Source of the DNA: Polytrichum commune | Lineage: Eukaryota; Streptophyta; Polytrichopsida; Polytrichales; Polytrichaceae | Direction of reading: 5' to 3' | NCBI GenBank assembly: GCA_950295325.1 | Contig: OX485803.1 | Span: 11,782,001-11,842,000, forward strand | Length of the DNA: 60,000 nucleotides | Notes under the pieces: generated by a model | What the model was told of the DNA's origin: nothing | Database searches by the model: none | The model's input: the letters and a program-made list of their open reading frames with translations, nothing else | Made by a program: the position numbers and the translations under genes | In this document: positions 1 through 12,300 of the stretch, piece after piece | How the letters are laid out: each line of letters opens with the position of its first letter | Numbering within the stretch: position 1 is the stretch's first letter

Positions 1-3000
1 GACTGATGTATTGAGTGGGAGTTAGCACTAACAAGTAAATTTGTACTACCTGGATTTAGTGAAACTTCTGATTTAGTAGCCAATTTTCACCTCTGATACC
101 TAATTGTACCTTTCTAATCTGTAAATTTTTGCTTGTATGACTTGCAGCCACCTGTTTTTGACTTTGTTCCCTTCGTGCGACCTATCTACAATGCTATCTT
201 CAAGAGGTTGACAGCTCAAGACCAAGACCAGGTCTGTCCAATGCTTCCCTGGATTAGGGATCTGTTGTACAACATTCTCAAATGATCAGATTGTTCATTC
301 TCTCATTACTTTTTCAAACCATTTCTTGTAATTGGTGATCATCATCTGAATAGGCAGGTTTTGATGATTATTTGACTGGCTAATCAGAGAAGAGATTATA
401 GGCTTGCTAAGGAGAGCATTGTGATGAAGGTCTAACAAACTGATCTGGCAGTTCAGGAAGTGAAGGAGTGTGCTATATCTTGCATGGGTCTTGTTATTTC
501 CACTCTAGGAGATCACTTAAAGGTGGAGCTAGGCACATGCTTGCCACTGCTTTTGGAGCGTCTGCGCAATGAGATCACAAGGCTTACAGCGGTGAAGGTA
601 TGAGAGTCTAGAGTGATGGAATCAGTATTAATTGTTTTTATATCTAATGGGTTTCTGCCCATGTGAATCATACTAATCTCCATGAAGTGATGTCAACTAG
701 GAAGTTTGAAGTGTACAAATCCTTCACTGCCCGCAATCTTGAGTAGTTTATGAGCAAGTATGAACTATAAAAAAAATCACTATGAGCTTGTCAGTATGTT
801 ACCTAAGTCCTTGATGTACAAATGTTTCTTTCTGGAATGCAGGCATTTGCGACAATTGCAGAGTCTCCATTAAAAATAGACTTGTCATCTGTTTTGGAAC
901 AAGTTGTCAATGAACTAACAACGTTCTTGCGCAAGGTATGCTTTTACACTTCTTTTCCCTTTATATACTGTTGATTGGTTTATGGTATTTTACTTATGAA
1001 AAGGTCTGAGAACTTATGTAATGTATAACAAATCAGCATATCAAGTTCCCTTGAAATCTGACTTGAAGTGAGACTGAACTTGGCAGGCTAATCGAGCTCT
1101 TAGACAAGCTTCATTAAGTACATTGAATGCTTTGCTCATCGCATACAGCAACAGAATCAGCTCAGTCAGCTATGAATGTATTGTGACAGAGCTATCCTCC
1201 CTTATCAGGTGTGTGCTGAGCATACAACATGTTCATATAAGCACTTAGATAGTCATTCTCAACTACTGTTTGTGGAGGTTAGCCTGTTATAAATCACCCC
1301 AGTTTGTCATTTGCAGGCTTGTCTGCTCATTTATATCCTCGTCCTTCAAGTTCATAAGCTATGTTAAATTGACCTCTGAAAATGTCACTGCAAATAGAAA
1401 CGCTTTGTCCAGTTCATTCTTAAGTGGAAACTTATTTAAAGTGTAACTGGTTCTACAGTGATGCAGATTTACATATGACAGCTCTAGCATTAGAGTTGTG
1501 TTGCACTATGATGGTCGATAAGAAGCATCATGCAAATGCTGGCACTGCTGTTCGGGAACGTGTACTTCCTCAAGCTCTTATCCTTGTAAAGAGTGCTTTG
1601 TTGCAGGGTCAAGCACTACAGGTACCTTACTTGTAGCCAAACTGGCAGCTTTATAAAGGACCAATCCTGCTATAATTGTGACCTCTGCTGAGCATATTTA
1701 TCTGTCTTTTGTGAATGTAATCCATCTTTTAGACTGCAGATCTGCTCTTACTCTTCACATAGATCCCAAACGCTTTTTACATGTACTCTAATAATTATAG
1801 ATTCATTCCCTTGCAATAGTCTTCTATAAGATGCATCAGGATCCTGTTCAGGTTCTCTCATATACCTCTGATCAGTGCTTTCAAACCAAATTTATGTTTA
1901 AGTATGCATGCAGAGAGTAGGTTATTGAATACAGCTGGTTCCACCTTGTTGCAGACACTCCAAGCTTTCTTTGCAGCATTAGTACAGTCAGCAAACACAA
2001 GTTTTGAGACACTGTTGGAAGCACTGCTATCTACATCACGGAGTGCATCCCCAGGTGGACCTGCCAGCAAGCAAGCTTTTCATTCCACTGCTCAATGTGC
2101 GGCTGTGTTGTGCCTGGCAGCTGGAGAGGCAAAATGCTCCCAAACTGTAGGCATGCTGATCACCACTTTAAGAACCAGCAACGGCACTGATGCAGTAAGT
2201 CATGGCAAGGCAATCTGTAATTATTGGCTCTTGATTATGTGAGTATGTCTTGTTTTATGATTGTCATAGTGCATGTCACTCCACTCTGCAAGGTATGGAG
2301 GATTGATATGGTACACATTTTAATGATATGTTGTGTTTATGGATTCATCAACCTGTGTACATCGAAGACAAATTATTTTTTACTGGCTTTGCAGACTCAG
2401 CTTCTATCCTTATTGTGCCTTGGAGAAATTGGAAGGAGGAAGGACTTGAGTAACCACACCAACATAGAGGTAGTGGTGATTGGATCTTTCCAGTCTCCAT
2501 CTGAGGAGATTAAAGCAGCAGCATCATATGCTCTGGGTAATATTGCCGTTGGTAACCTGGCACAGTACCTGCCTTTCATTCTCAGTCAAATTGGACGCCA
2601 GGCAAAGCTCCAATATTTACTGCTGCACTCACTAAAGGAGGTATATATGTCCTCCCTTTTCTGATTGATAAAGGTCTCGCAGTTCTTGAGGTATGTGGGT
2701 GTTGTCTACTACTTTGACTGAATTGACAATCAAATTTGTTTGATGGCTTTCAGGTCATCGCACGACAGTCCCTGGATGGCGAAGCTAAAGGTAAAGTGGA
2801 GCTGCAAGATGCAGATGTTGAGAAGATCTTGAGCTTGCTATTCACCCATTGTGAGAGCGAAGAGGAGGGTGTACGCAATGTTGTTGCAGAATGTCTTGGG
2901 AAGTTGGCCCTTATTGAGCCAGAGAAGTTGGTGCCTGCTCTCAAGGTAGGAGGTGCTGGGATTTATTTACAGAAATTAAGACATATCGTAAATTAGTTGT

Positions 3001-6000
3001 TTTACACATGTTTGTAGGACTTTTGGGGTGCTCAGAAGGTCTAGTAACGAGAACCTGATGAAAATAATCTTGTGTCTACATGGTTATCTGGTTGTTGCAG
3101 GAACGCACAGCTAGTCCTTCTGCCTACACAAGAGCGACCATGGTAATAGCAATCAAGTACACTATTGTGGAGCGACCGCAACCTATTGATTCCCATATAA
3201 AGTCATGCATTGCAACTTTCCTTTTGCTCATAAAGGATGAAGACAGGGTAAGGGACTCATGTTTCCACCTGGCAGAAATTGAATTGCACAATAGCTTTCA
3301 TAGCAAGGTACACTGGCTAAGTGCTGGTCATAAATATTTGATAACTCTTATTATTTTCCACAAAGACCTTCAGCATGAGTACAGCTTGATTCTCTACCAC
3401 GATCAAGGATTTTGGAATAGTTGATTTCCGTTTGAATCCTTAGATTACAGTCTGTGTTCTTGACCTGTTTGACAGCTGTGTGTGCTAGAGCATTGTTTCA
3501 CTGGAGTATTGAATGAAAGTCTCCAGATTTTGATAGTTATTGGGTTGGTCACAGCATGTTAGGAGAGCTGCTGTGTCAGCTCTGAGTACGGCAGCTCATA
3601 ACAAGCCTATCCTTGTCAAGGATCTGCTCCCCACATTACTACCACTCCTGTATGACCAGACTGTTGTCAAGGTATGTTTTTACAATTCTGGTTCTTGTTC
3701 ACCTTGTTCAGCTATATTTGTTCCACAAATTTCATCTGTTGCTATCCTGCAAGGAATATTCGTGCAAGAAGATTGTGCCTTTTCTAAGCCAATATTGATG
3801 GGTGTGCAGAAAGAGCTTATCAGGACTGTGGATCTTGGCCCCTTTAAGCATATAGTGGATGATGGGTTGGAACTTAGGAAGGGGGCTTTTGAGTGTATAG
3901 ATACTCTTCTCGACAGCTGCCTTGATCAGATTGATCCTTCTTTCTTCATCACTCCATTCCTCCTATCCGGCTTATCAGGTTTGTTCCAATGAGGTTCACA
4001 TGCTCTTCACCAACCATTAGATGATATCCAAGAAACTTGGCATTTGTTGTTACAGTAGACATTCACCCCTTAAATACATATATATGCAAACATTGTACTT
4101 TTCCTGGTTTTAAAATCACTGTGAATGTTAGCTTCAAGGGCATTTACTATGGACATTAGTCAAGGTTGTTCAACATCTGGTACCTAAATTGCTCTTAGCT
4201 TCGCCCAATCCGAACCCATTAGGACAGTCATTTCTAAGGCTTTTACCTTTGGAGATTTATGGCTCATTGTGCCAAACCTGGGTAGGACTCTTGTTGAGCC
4301 TAAACAAGACCCAATCTTATTAAGGTAGATAACACTTATTCGGTTACTTTTCTTTTTCGGACACCTATATGTGAGTGGCATGTGGTTTGGTGTGGCTCCA
4401 AGAACAGATGCCAAAAAGACATGTGTTTGAAAGCAACTGGACTATGCGCTCAAAGTATTGATAACCATTTTAGGCTCTATTGTCAACATAAATGACCATT
4501 CCATGAGTATGAGAATGAGCATGAGCATGGACTACGCACTTTGATAATGAATAAGATATTCATATGATCTCCAAAAATTATGAGGAAAGTGGCTGAGGCC
4601 TCAATTTGGATTTGCTAACCAATTGTACTAATCATGTGTCTCATAGCCTAGGAGAAGTGGGCTAGTTAGAAAAAGTAACCATTTAAGACCCATCTACCCT
4701 AGTCAATAATTGCACTTATTAGTCAATCTGGGAAAGTCACACCACTTGCAAGATGTCCAGTTGCAAGATCAATTAATGATGTTCAATACATTGTTCAATA
4801 ACATGTGAGCACATTTTTCGTTCATGTTTTGTGTGCAGATCATTATGACGTGAAAATGCCGTGCCACCTTATCTTATCAAAGTTGGCAAGAAAGTGTGGG
4901 GCTGCAGTACTAGCAGGTACAGTTCAACTCGTTCTTCTCTATGTATGTTTTCACAATGGAAGCATTTAAGGAATAAGGAATCTTGCAGATAGGCAGAAAT
5001 TTCAATTGGATACCTGTATACTTCACAGTCTGATGGTCTTTTTTCTATTGTCAGTGATGGATACACTTGTGGAGCCTTTGGAGAAGACTGTTACACACAA
5101 AACCAAGCCTGATGCTGTGAAGCAAGAGGTTGACCGCAATGAAGACATGATCCGCAGCGCGCTTCGTGCAATAGATTCTCTCAATCGGATCAGGTACTCT
5201 GGCTGTTTTCTGAACAGCGGTCTCGTAAAGGATACTATGCTCAATTAGGAAGACATCTTGTGACCTCTATGCCAATCATCTTGACATAATGCAACATTAT
5301 TTGACGACATTGTAAGATTGCAGTAGAATTTTAGTTGATGGACAAGTGACAGTTTGCTGTTTTCTGTTACCCTGGATCTTCAGAGAACATGTAATATTTG
5401 CTTCTGCATCCAATTAGAGAGAGTCACGATAAGGAAGGTATAAGAGAGTTAATATGAAATCTCTCAAAAACTCATGTTCTGGTAGGGAATTTCACCCCAC
5501 TTTACAATGATTAAGTGTCTAAGTGGTGTCTGAACCCCCAATTATGATTAAATGAAGGGGAGGCGTTTGACTTTGATATAAAAATGAATTTCATGGCAAA
5601 CTTTTGAAGACACCTAAATGGTGCTCTTGAAAGTTTGTTCATTTTTACATACCCCTCTTTTGGCAAAAGTCAAACGCTTCCCCTTCATTTCACCAAAATT
5701 GGGGGGTTCTCACACCACTTGAATGCTATTTAAACATTGTAAAAATGTCAAAAGTGAGACAAAACTCCCTATAAAACCATGAGTTTTTGAGAGACTTTAA
5801 GGATAATTACAAACCCAAGGTGTTTTCAGTGTTGGGTAGTATTCACACATACAAGTTGTTGATCGCAAATTTTGTGTGCACTTTGCAGCGGGGAGCCCAC
5901 TACACGATTTAAGTCATTCATGAATCACATGGTGAAGGTAGGTCCTCTTGCGGAGAAGTACAATGCAGTGCGACATGAGAGCGACACATTGGGTGGTGGG

Positions 6001-6021
6001 GACATCATGGAATTGAGTTAA
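1..6021 (+). CDS. CAND1: CAND1, cullin-associated NEDD8-dissociated protein 1 (3' part, last 14 coding exons)
   Basis: CAND1 is a HEAT-repeat protein that binds un-neddylated cullin-RBX1 and exchanges substrate-receptor modules of cullin-RING ubiquitin ligases. Coding exons read here: 148-231, 457-597, 843-935, 1087-1208, 1459-1621, 1955-2194, 2395-2640, 2754-2945, 3101-3247, 3555-3671, 3810-3978, 4839-4916, 5055-5193, 5889-6021. All introns are GT-AG, phases join without a break, and the total is 2064 nt (687 residues plus TAA). Landmarks match plant CAND1: [14 protein letters not shown]-like, [68 protein letters not shown] and [12 protein letters not shown]. The C-terminal TIP120 domain starts near DHYDVKM in exon 12. 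The family is about 1220 residues, so roughly 530 N-terminal residues lie before the window. Bases 1-147 are intron. Introns 11 and 13 hold mobile-element copies. The last ~20 residues are divergent and end MELS. Confidence 0.97.
4320..4703 (-). mobile_element. Family A MITE-like element in CAND1 intron 11 (antisense)
   Basis: A 384-bp copy of a dispersed element whose ends read TTAAGGTAGA inward. It is antisense to the consensus orientation and fills much of the 860-bp intron 11. Internal matches to the other copies include the reverse complements of TTAGCAAATCCAAATT and CATATGAATATCTTATTCAT. It has no coding capacity, so it looks non-autonomous. It is probably harmless to splicing because the exon borders are intact. 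Confidence 0.7.
5457..5797. mobile_element. Foldback MITE in the last CAND1 intron (intron 13)
   Basis: A 341-bp segment whose two halves are imperfect inverted copies of each other. The left end, AAATCTCTCAAAAACTCATG, pairs with the right end, CATGAGTTTTTGAGAGACTT. Inside, AATGAAGGGGAGGCGTTTGACTT on the left pairs with AAGTCAAACGCTTCCCCTTCATT on the right. The whole could form a long hairpin. I see no clear target-site duplication and no reading frame. It most resembles a foldback or Mutator-like MITE. Confidence 0.72.
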
Positions 6022-6349
6022 ATCAGTTGAGTCAAATATAGGCCCTAGCTACTTTTTCATACGAGGTATGGAGGGAGGGGAGGGGGCTATTAAAGCTGGT
6101 CCCTTTTTTCAGGGTTGTTTTACCTACCTATTCAGGACATGGAGAGTCAGTTACTCTGTTTTAGATGTATACGGATATTGTTGTTCTGTCTCTTAGGTAG
6201 ATTACAAGTCTGGGATGTTGAAGGTTCTAAGTTGGCACAGCTTGTGTGTATCAACAACCCCAGCTCTGCAATTGATAGTTGGGTTACAGTGACCAGATGT
6301 GTATGGGGACCAATTTTTTTGTCATTTTGTATTTACACAAGGTATAGAG
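6022..6349 (+). other. Probable CAND1 3' UTR
   Basis: Sequence directly after the CAND1 stop with no further conserved coding exon. Base composition is less AT-rich than the repeats that follow. An open frame at 6115-6396 is not recognisable and runs into a repeat, so I treat it as chance. I see no clear AATAAA signal before the family B element that starts at 6350, so the transcript end is not located. Confidence 0.5.
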
Positions 6350-6703
6350 CAGTGTTGGTCTGGTATCGTCTTTTGATACCATTCGGGTATCTATAATGAG
6401 AAGGTTTTCACATTCTTTGATGCCAGTAGGGTATGGGTATTGACGGTATTTGTGATTTCATTACTATTTGGGTCTTTATATCATGCAAGAACCTTCAAAC
6501 CCAGATAAAATCACCCTAGTATCAATATGATTCAGAATGGTATTGACCTGAATATAATTCGGATATACAAAGATTTTGTCACCTTGACCTACCCATCAAA
6601 TATCAATATTGGACTGGTATTAGAATTTTGATACCCATGAGTAAGGTTTTGTGATACCATTATTGATACCCTTGCATCTACCTATACAACAGTCTAACAT
6701 TGG
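6350..6703 (+). mobile_element. Family B MITE-like element downstream of CAND1
   Basis: An about 350-bp repeat that begins CAGTGTTGGTCTGGTAT and ends with ACAGTCTAACATTGGT. These are imperfect inverted repeats of each other. It carries the family B internal landmarks CATGCAAGAACCTTCA and ACCCATCAAATATCAATATT. Related copies sit in two USP introns and, inverted, near 45 kb. It is non-coding. Confidence 0.7.
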
Positions 6704-6843
6704 TATAGAGCCAGCAGGGTACACTCTGAAAAAGTTAGCTTTATTTGCAGGCTAAGTTGTTTCTTGCCGAGCATGGGAGTTCTTTTGGGGCATCTCCTGT
6801 ATGAGTTTTGTTCCTTATTTTCTTCAACTTCTCACTGCACTTG

Positions 6844-7095
6844 TAAGGTAAATGGACCTTAATTGGGTGCTTTTCTCTCTGGACCCACTTCTCATAGGAA
6901 ATGAAACATGCAATTTGTGGGAGATGGTTAGCACATTCAAATTTTGCCAGTAGCCATTTTCCTCATCTTTGGAGGATGTATAAATATTTTATTCATTATC
7001 ATAGTGAGGATTCTCGTGCTCATTAAATGGTCTCATAGGTCCTCCCAATTATGTTGATGTCTACTTAGTCTAAAATGGTTAACATACTTTTGACA
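6844..7095 (+). mobile_element. Family A element, 3'-truncated
   Basis: A copy starting TAAGGTAAATGGACCTTAA that follows the family A order (GAAACATGCAATT, then GAGATGGTTAGCA, then TTATTCATTATCATAGTGA, then CTAAAATGGTTAACATAC) and stops before the right end. It is about 170 bp upstream of another copy in the same orientation. Confidence 0.62.
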
Positions 7096-7268
7096 TCTAG
7101 CATGTTCATTAACCTGGATTGTAGAAGTAAGTCTTTAGAATGCTCCCCCCAATACTTGAAATTCTAGAGATTCAGCACTTGACCTCTCAAACTGCAGACT
7201 CCTAGTACATTTAGGAGTTATTTATGGAGCACCCTAAAAAGCAAGGATTGGACAATTTTCCTTGATGA

Positions 7269-7612
7269 TAAGGTAGATGGGTCTTAAATGGTTACTTTTT
7301 CTGCTGAGCCCACTTCTCGGATATGAAACATGTGATTCACATGAGATGGTTAGCAAGTCCAAATTGGGCTGCAGGCACCCTCCTAGTTTTTGGAGCTCAT
7401 ATGAATATCTATATCTTATTCATTGTCTAAGTGGTCATGTAGGTCGCCTCTAATTATGTTGACAATTGAGCTTAGAATGGTTCTTGTATTTTGAGTACAT
7501 ACTCCTTGTTCAAACACATGTCCTTTTTGGTGTCTGTTCTCGGAAGCACACTTGGCCACATACCACTTGACTGATTAAGAGGTAGTTGAAGTAGGCATGT
7601 CTGTCTACCTTA
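7269..7612 (+). mobile_element. Family A MITE-like element, near full length
   Basis: It starts TAAGGTAGATGGGTCTTAAA and ends GGCATGTCTGTCTACCTTA, so both terminal inverted repeats are visible. It shares the family A internal order with copies in CAND1 and USP introns. It lies in the spacer between the two genes and contains no coding frame of note. Confidence 0.7.
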
Positions 7613-9050
7613 GTCATTATCTTGAGTCAAAAGTGCCAACGTCCACATTCCAGATTGCAAAACATCTTACAAGAAGAAATTGTAAATTTTGGGGTACTTG
7701 TTCTATCATTTGAGATGATAAATTGGGCACAAGTTCTCTACATTGTGAGCAACTTAATTTCATTGGCGCTTAGGCCCATAAAATATTTCCTTGAATGGAA
7801 TGCATCTATAGGAGTTTGACAAGTTGATGAACTTATCGTGCACAAGTGATTTGGGAATGTTGTTGGTCCAAGGTCCATATATGGAGGGCCACACAAAACT
7901 CAAGAGAATACAATCAATTTTTTGGGGAAATAAGCTAGAACGCTAGGTACATACTTGACTGCAACCATGCTAGTAGTTGATTCTTTGTGTTCATACGTGT
8001 AATGTGATCTATTTCGAACTAAATCGTAAATTTATAAACTTAAGTTTTACTTTATTTTTAGATTTGTTGTTTCTTTCTATCTTTGGGTTTCTAAGTCAAA
8101 CCACGTTACATTTAAAAGAATATAAATATAAAAATTGGGCCACATAAGTTCTACTACCTAATCTATGTTATTAATTGTGTACTATTTCCTAAGTATTGAA
8201 ATTGATGGTGTCAGTCATAGAAATTTAAAATTTAAAAAATAAAAAATGACGTATCATAAATCAACATTCATCACCTACAAATCAACAAATTACGTCACCC
8301 ATTTCCAATTCTCTCAAATTATTAGGACACAATATTTCCCACCCAATCATCAACCAATGAAATGAAATTGAGTTAAAATTCTAAGAAGTTAAAAGGCTTA
8401 TAAGATTAGAAGTAGATCAAGATGGTGTGAAAAAGACAAATTCCCTAAAGTAATACAGTGCAATGGCCTCAGTTTGATAGAGGCTAATGTCAACTTGATG
8501 GTCCAATTGGGAGAAAGACTTGAGATTACCTAAGAATACATTTTGAATAAAGAAAGAGACTCATCTCTAATGTAAATATAGAGGAGACACTCCAACACAA
8601 AGTGTGCTTCGTTTACAACTACGTTGCCAATCCATCAGACAAACCCTCGCATGCGTACCTAAAGACATGTTTGTTGTTTGATAAGTGTCAAAAGTGTGTC
8701 AACAAGTTCAGGAAGCTTCAATTGTATGATAGCATGAATCACACATGAGTCTCAAAATTTGAAATTATGGCGATAAGTTTAGAACTCAAGTTCTCTATTA
8801 TAATCAACTAATACTAAAGTATGCTCTTGTGCATGACTTTCAGAATTTTATAGTTTTTCAGTATTTTTGCCACCAATCATTTCCCTATATTTGAATCGTT
8901 CATCCGCCTTCACCAATTTCAGTGACCACCTTCTTCTCAACTCAGATGAAAAAGTCCAATTTAACGAATGGAAAACGTAAATATAATGTTAGAATATTTC
9001 GTAGATTCTCCTAGAATGGAAAAATATTGTGTCCTTCAATCTCAAGAATT
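7613..9050. other. CAND1-USP spacer, no gene seen
   Basis: About 1.4 kb of AT-rich sequence with no conserved coding exon on either strand. It contains CCAAT-type sequences near 8342-8360 and precedes the USP promoter. Parts may be USP upstream regulatory DNA, but no element can be assigned from sequence alone. Confidence 0.5.
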
Positions 9051-9052
9051 AC

Positions 9053-9063
9053 CTATATAATAT
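9053..9063 (+). promoter_or_regulatory. Candidate TATA box of USP
   Basis: CTATATAATAT lies about 260 bp upstream of the USP start codon and is followed by a pyrimidine-rich stretch (CTGCTCTCTATTTTT) that could serve as an initiator. The sequence between it and the ATG is more GC-rich than the spacer, as expected of a 5' UTR. The assignment is positional and untested. Confidence 0.45.
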
Positions 9064-9317
9064 GGCTGCTCTCTATTTTTCCGTAATTGGGTGCTCTGCA
9101 ATTTAACAACTGTCCGATCGACCCCAATTTGTAATTTCTCGAAATTTGCTGTCTTCTCAAAACCTTACGGTGGGGGCTCCAAAGTTTTGTGGGTTCTTCA
9201 AATGAAGCAGGAGAGGAAGTGAACTCAGATTTGAAGTGAGCAATCGCAAATTCAAGTTCGTGGGATTTGCTGGATTCGGAGCTGCGAAGGGGCGTTGGAT
9301 TTCGATCTCTTTTCAGC

Positions 9318-12300
9318 ATGGGTGTGACGGTGTTGGCGGACGCGCCACCTTCAATGCCAGAAACGGTGGCGCCCAATCTTCCCAACCTTTCAGAATCGCA
9401 GGTAATCTGATTTTTTTGGATATAAATTTGTGGAAGAAGATCAAAATGCGCTGAAAAAGGTTATGGACATTCCTGCAAGTCCAAGTTCAGTCCTCAAAGT
9501 AGAGGTGTAATGTTGGACGCTTTAAACCCCATCTGTTCATCCTGATCAGATTTGGATGTTCTCGACGATTTGGGGTTTGGAGTCACCATGTCACCTCCTC
9601 AAAAACTATTCATCAACAATGCATCGATTTATCTTTTTGGCATTATCAATATTTACGGAGGTGATGTGAGAGATGACAAGTTTTAATGTATGAATTCGTC
9701 AAAAGAGAAGGAACTGAATTGTAAACAGGGTACTTTACATGATAATGTTCTCCATCAGATTTGGATGTCTTTGATGATATCGGGTTTGGAGTCACCATGT
9801 CACCTGCTCAAAACTATGTATTCGTGAACAAAACTTTGGATTTTCTTTTTGCATTGTCAACATTTATGGAGGTGATGTGAGAGATGACAATTTTTAATGT
9901 ACGAATTTGTCAAAAGAGAAGGAACTGATTTGTAAACAGATTTTTTTATATGATTAAAGCCCTCCATCAGGATTGGATGTCTTTAATGATTTGGGGTTTG
10001 GAGTCACCATGTCACGTGCTCAAAGATATGTATTCATTAACAATACTTTGGATTGTCTTTTTGTATTGTCAACATTTCTGGAGGTGATGTGAGAGATGAC
10101 AATTATTAATGTAACAATTCGTTGAAAGAGAAGGAACTGATTGTTGGTAAGTGGCTTGTTGCAGAGAAATTTGGTGAAGCTTCTGTTGCAGGAAGGACAA
10201 GAGCACCTTCTGGGACATTGGCAACCCGGAAAGGATGATGACCAAAAAATTCGGTTCCTTGATCAGGTGATTTTGGGGTGTCAACTGCCTTTGAAGATTT
10301 TTTTATTTTATTTTATCTCAAGTTTGCACTTTCTGCGTATTCTGGATCCTGGATATTTTTCAAAATTTTGAGTGTGTTGGGAATTGGATATGGTGTGGTT
10401 CTGTGAATAACAAGGAGAAATTAGGGCGAGACCTTGAATTTGGGTTTGAAAGAAAATTATTGGTTACAAAATGACACATTTGTATGTCGTGACTGAATAG
10501 GTGGAGAAGTTGAATGACAATTACCCGGGGGGCCTCGCAGCTTATATTTCGAATGCAAGGAAGTTGCTGGCTGATTCAAAAGCAGGAAGAAACCCTTTTG
10601 ATGGCTACTCTCCCTCTGTAAGAAAAACATTATCATCTTTTGACATTTAGACACCCTGTTGTGGAATGAGTAAATAGGAGTAATGAAAGGGTCTCAACAT
10701 GATTTTTTAGGATATGATGGTAGAACTGAGACTTTTCATCTCCACAGCTCATCAAATAAAGTGCCCTAAACTATTTTAGGTAAATCAATCACCTTTAGGT
10801 GGAAACCCGAGAGGATACAAGGTCATTGATTTCTCGTCTCAATTATGTTTGTTGAGGGTTTTCGGTGGCTAGAAATGAGCTCAATTTGTTGATGAAAAAG
10901 GTGGACAGCCACATCCACTCTATGCATTCAAAATGTGGATACAGCAATGGCGGGTGGGAGCCATCTCAACATATTTTTCAACATAAACTTCACTTTTCAT
11001 CCATAATAAATGTTTATGGATACGGATGCGGTAACTGGTGTGAAGCATAATTTTTTAAACTCGAAGTTGAATAATTGCAGGTTCCAACAGGAGAGCAATT
11101 GTCATATGGCAGTGAGGCCTTTATGAAATTTGAGGAAGAGGGTGTGAAGGAAGCCAGTAAGGCAATTTTTGTGTTGGTGGCAGGAGGGCTTGGTGAGCGC
11201 CTTGGCTACAGTGGCATCAAAGTAAAATATATTCAACCTTCTTCCCTACCATTTTCTACAGATGAATAATTGCAGATTAGCAACACCTGCATCAAAAAAT
11301 AAAACCAGATGTTATTTTGTCATCTCTAACAAAAATAGTTTAAGGTAGATGGGTCTTGAATGGTTACTGTTTCCTGACTAGCCCAATTTCTACTAAGATA
11401 CGAAACACGCAATTAGTTCAAGATGGTTAGCAAATCCAAATCAAAGGCCGTAGCCACTTTCCTTATAAATTTTGGAGATCATATGAATATCTTATTCATT
11501 ATCACAGTGAAGATTCTCATGCTCTAAATTGTCATATAGGTCCCTCCAATTATGTTGACTATTGAGCCTAGAATGGTTATCATATTTTGTACACAGAGTC
11601 CAATTCTCTTTTAAACACATGTTCTCTTTCAAACACCACTTTCTTTTTCTGGTGTCCGTTCTTGGAGGCACACCTAACCACATACCACTCAAATATAGGT
11701 GTCCAATCAAGATAAGGAACCGAATTGGGCATGTCTACCTTATGACTAACTAGCTTTGTGTGACATTGCCATTTTTTTCCAGATTGCATTGCCTTCTGAA
11801 ACAACCACTGGAACTTGCTATTTGGATCTCTACATCCAGTACATCTTGGCTCTTCAAAAGGCTAGTGGTATAAATACATCGCCCTTGTCATTTGTATTTA
11901 ACCCACTGTTTTGTTGAGCATTTTAACCTTGGCACCCAAAAAATTTAACACAGTTATGTGTTTCTTCCAGGAGGGTTGGACATTCAAATCCCTCTTGTGA
12001 TCATGACCTCTGATGATACACATCAGAAAACTGAACAGCTGCTGAAAGACAATAAGTTTTTTGGCATGTCTCCAGATCAAGTTCACCTTCTGAAGCAGGT
12101 TACAAAGTGCTCTTTTAACCCTCCTTTCATGCATTCTAGAAAGCCTCTCCTGAAAAACCAGTTGCATGAATTTTGGGATTAGGTGACTGCTGTTGTATTT
12201 GTCTTTTCCAAATATGGGATTGAAGTTATTAATAGTGTCCTTGTTTATACAACACTTGTTTTCCCGCCTAGAACTGTGTCTTGTGATGAAAATCTATAAT

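Noticed and set aside
5935-5945. Possible donor GTAGGT inside the last CAND1 exon (after ATGGTGAAG)
   Set aside because: Reading through gives a plausible C-terminus ([15 protein letters not shown]) that aligns to the family and ends in TAA, and no later conserved exon exists.
9236-9454. 72-residue open frame overlapping the USP first exon
   Set aside because: It is out of frame with USP. The true exon uses the ATG at 9318 and joins the next exon in frame with conserved residues.
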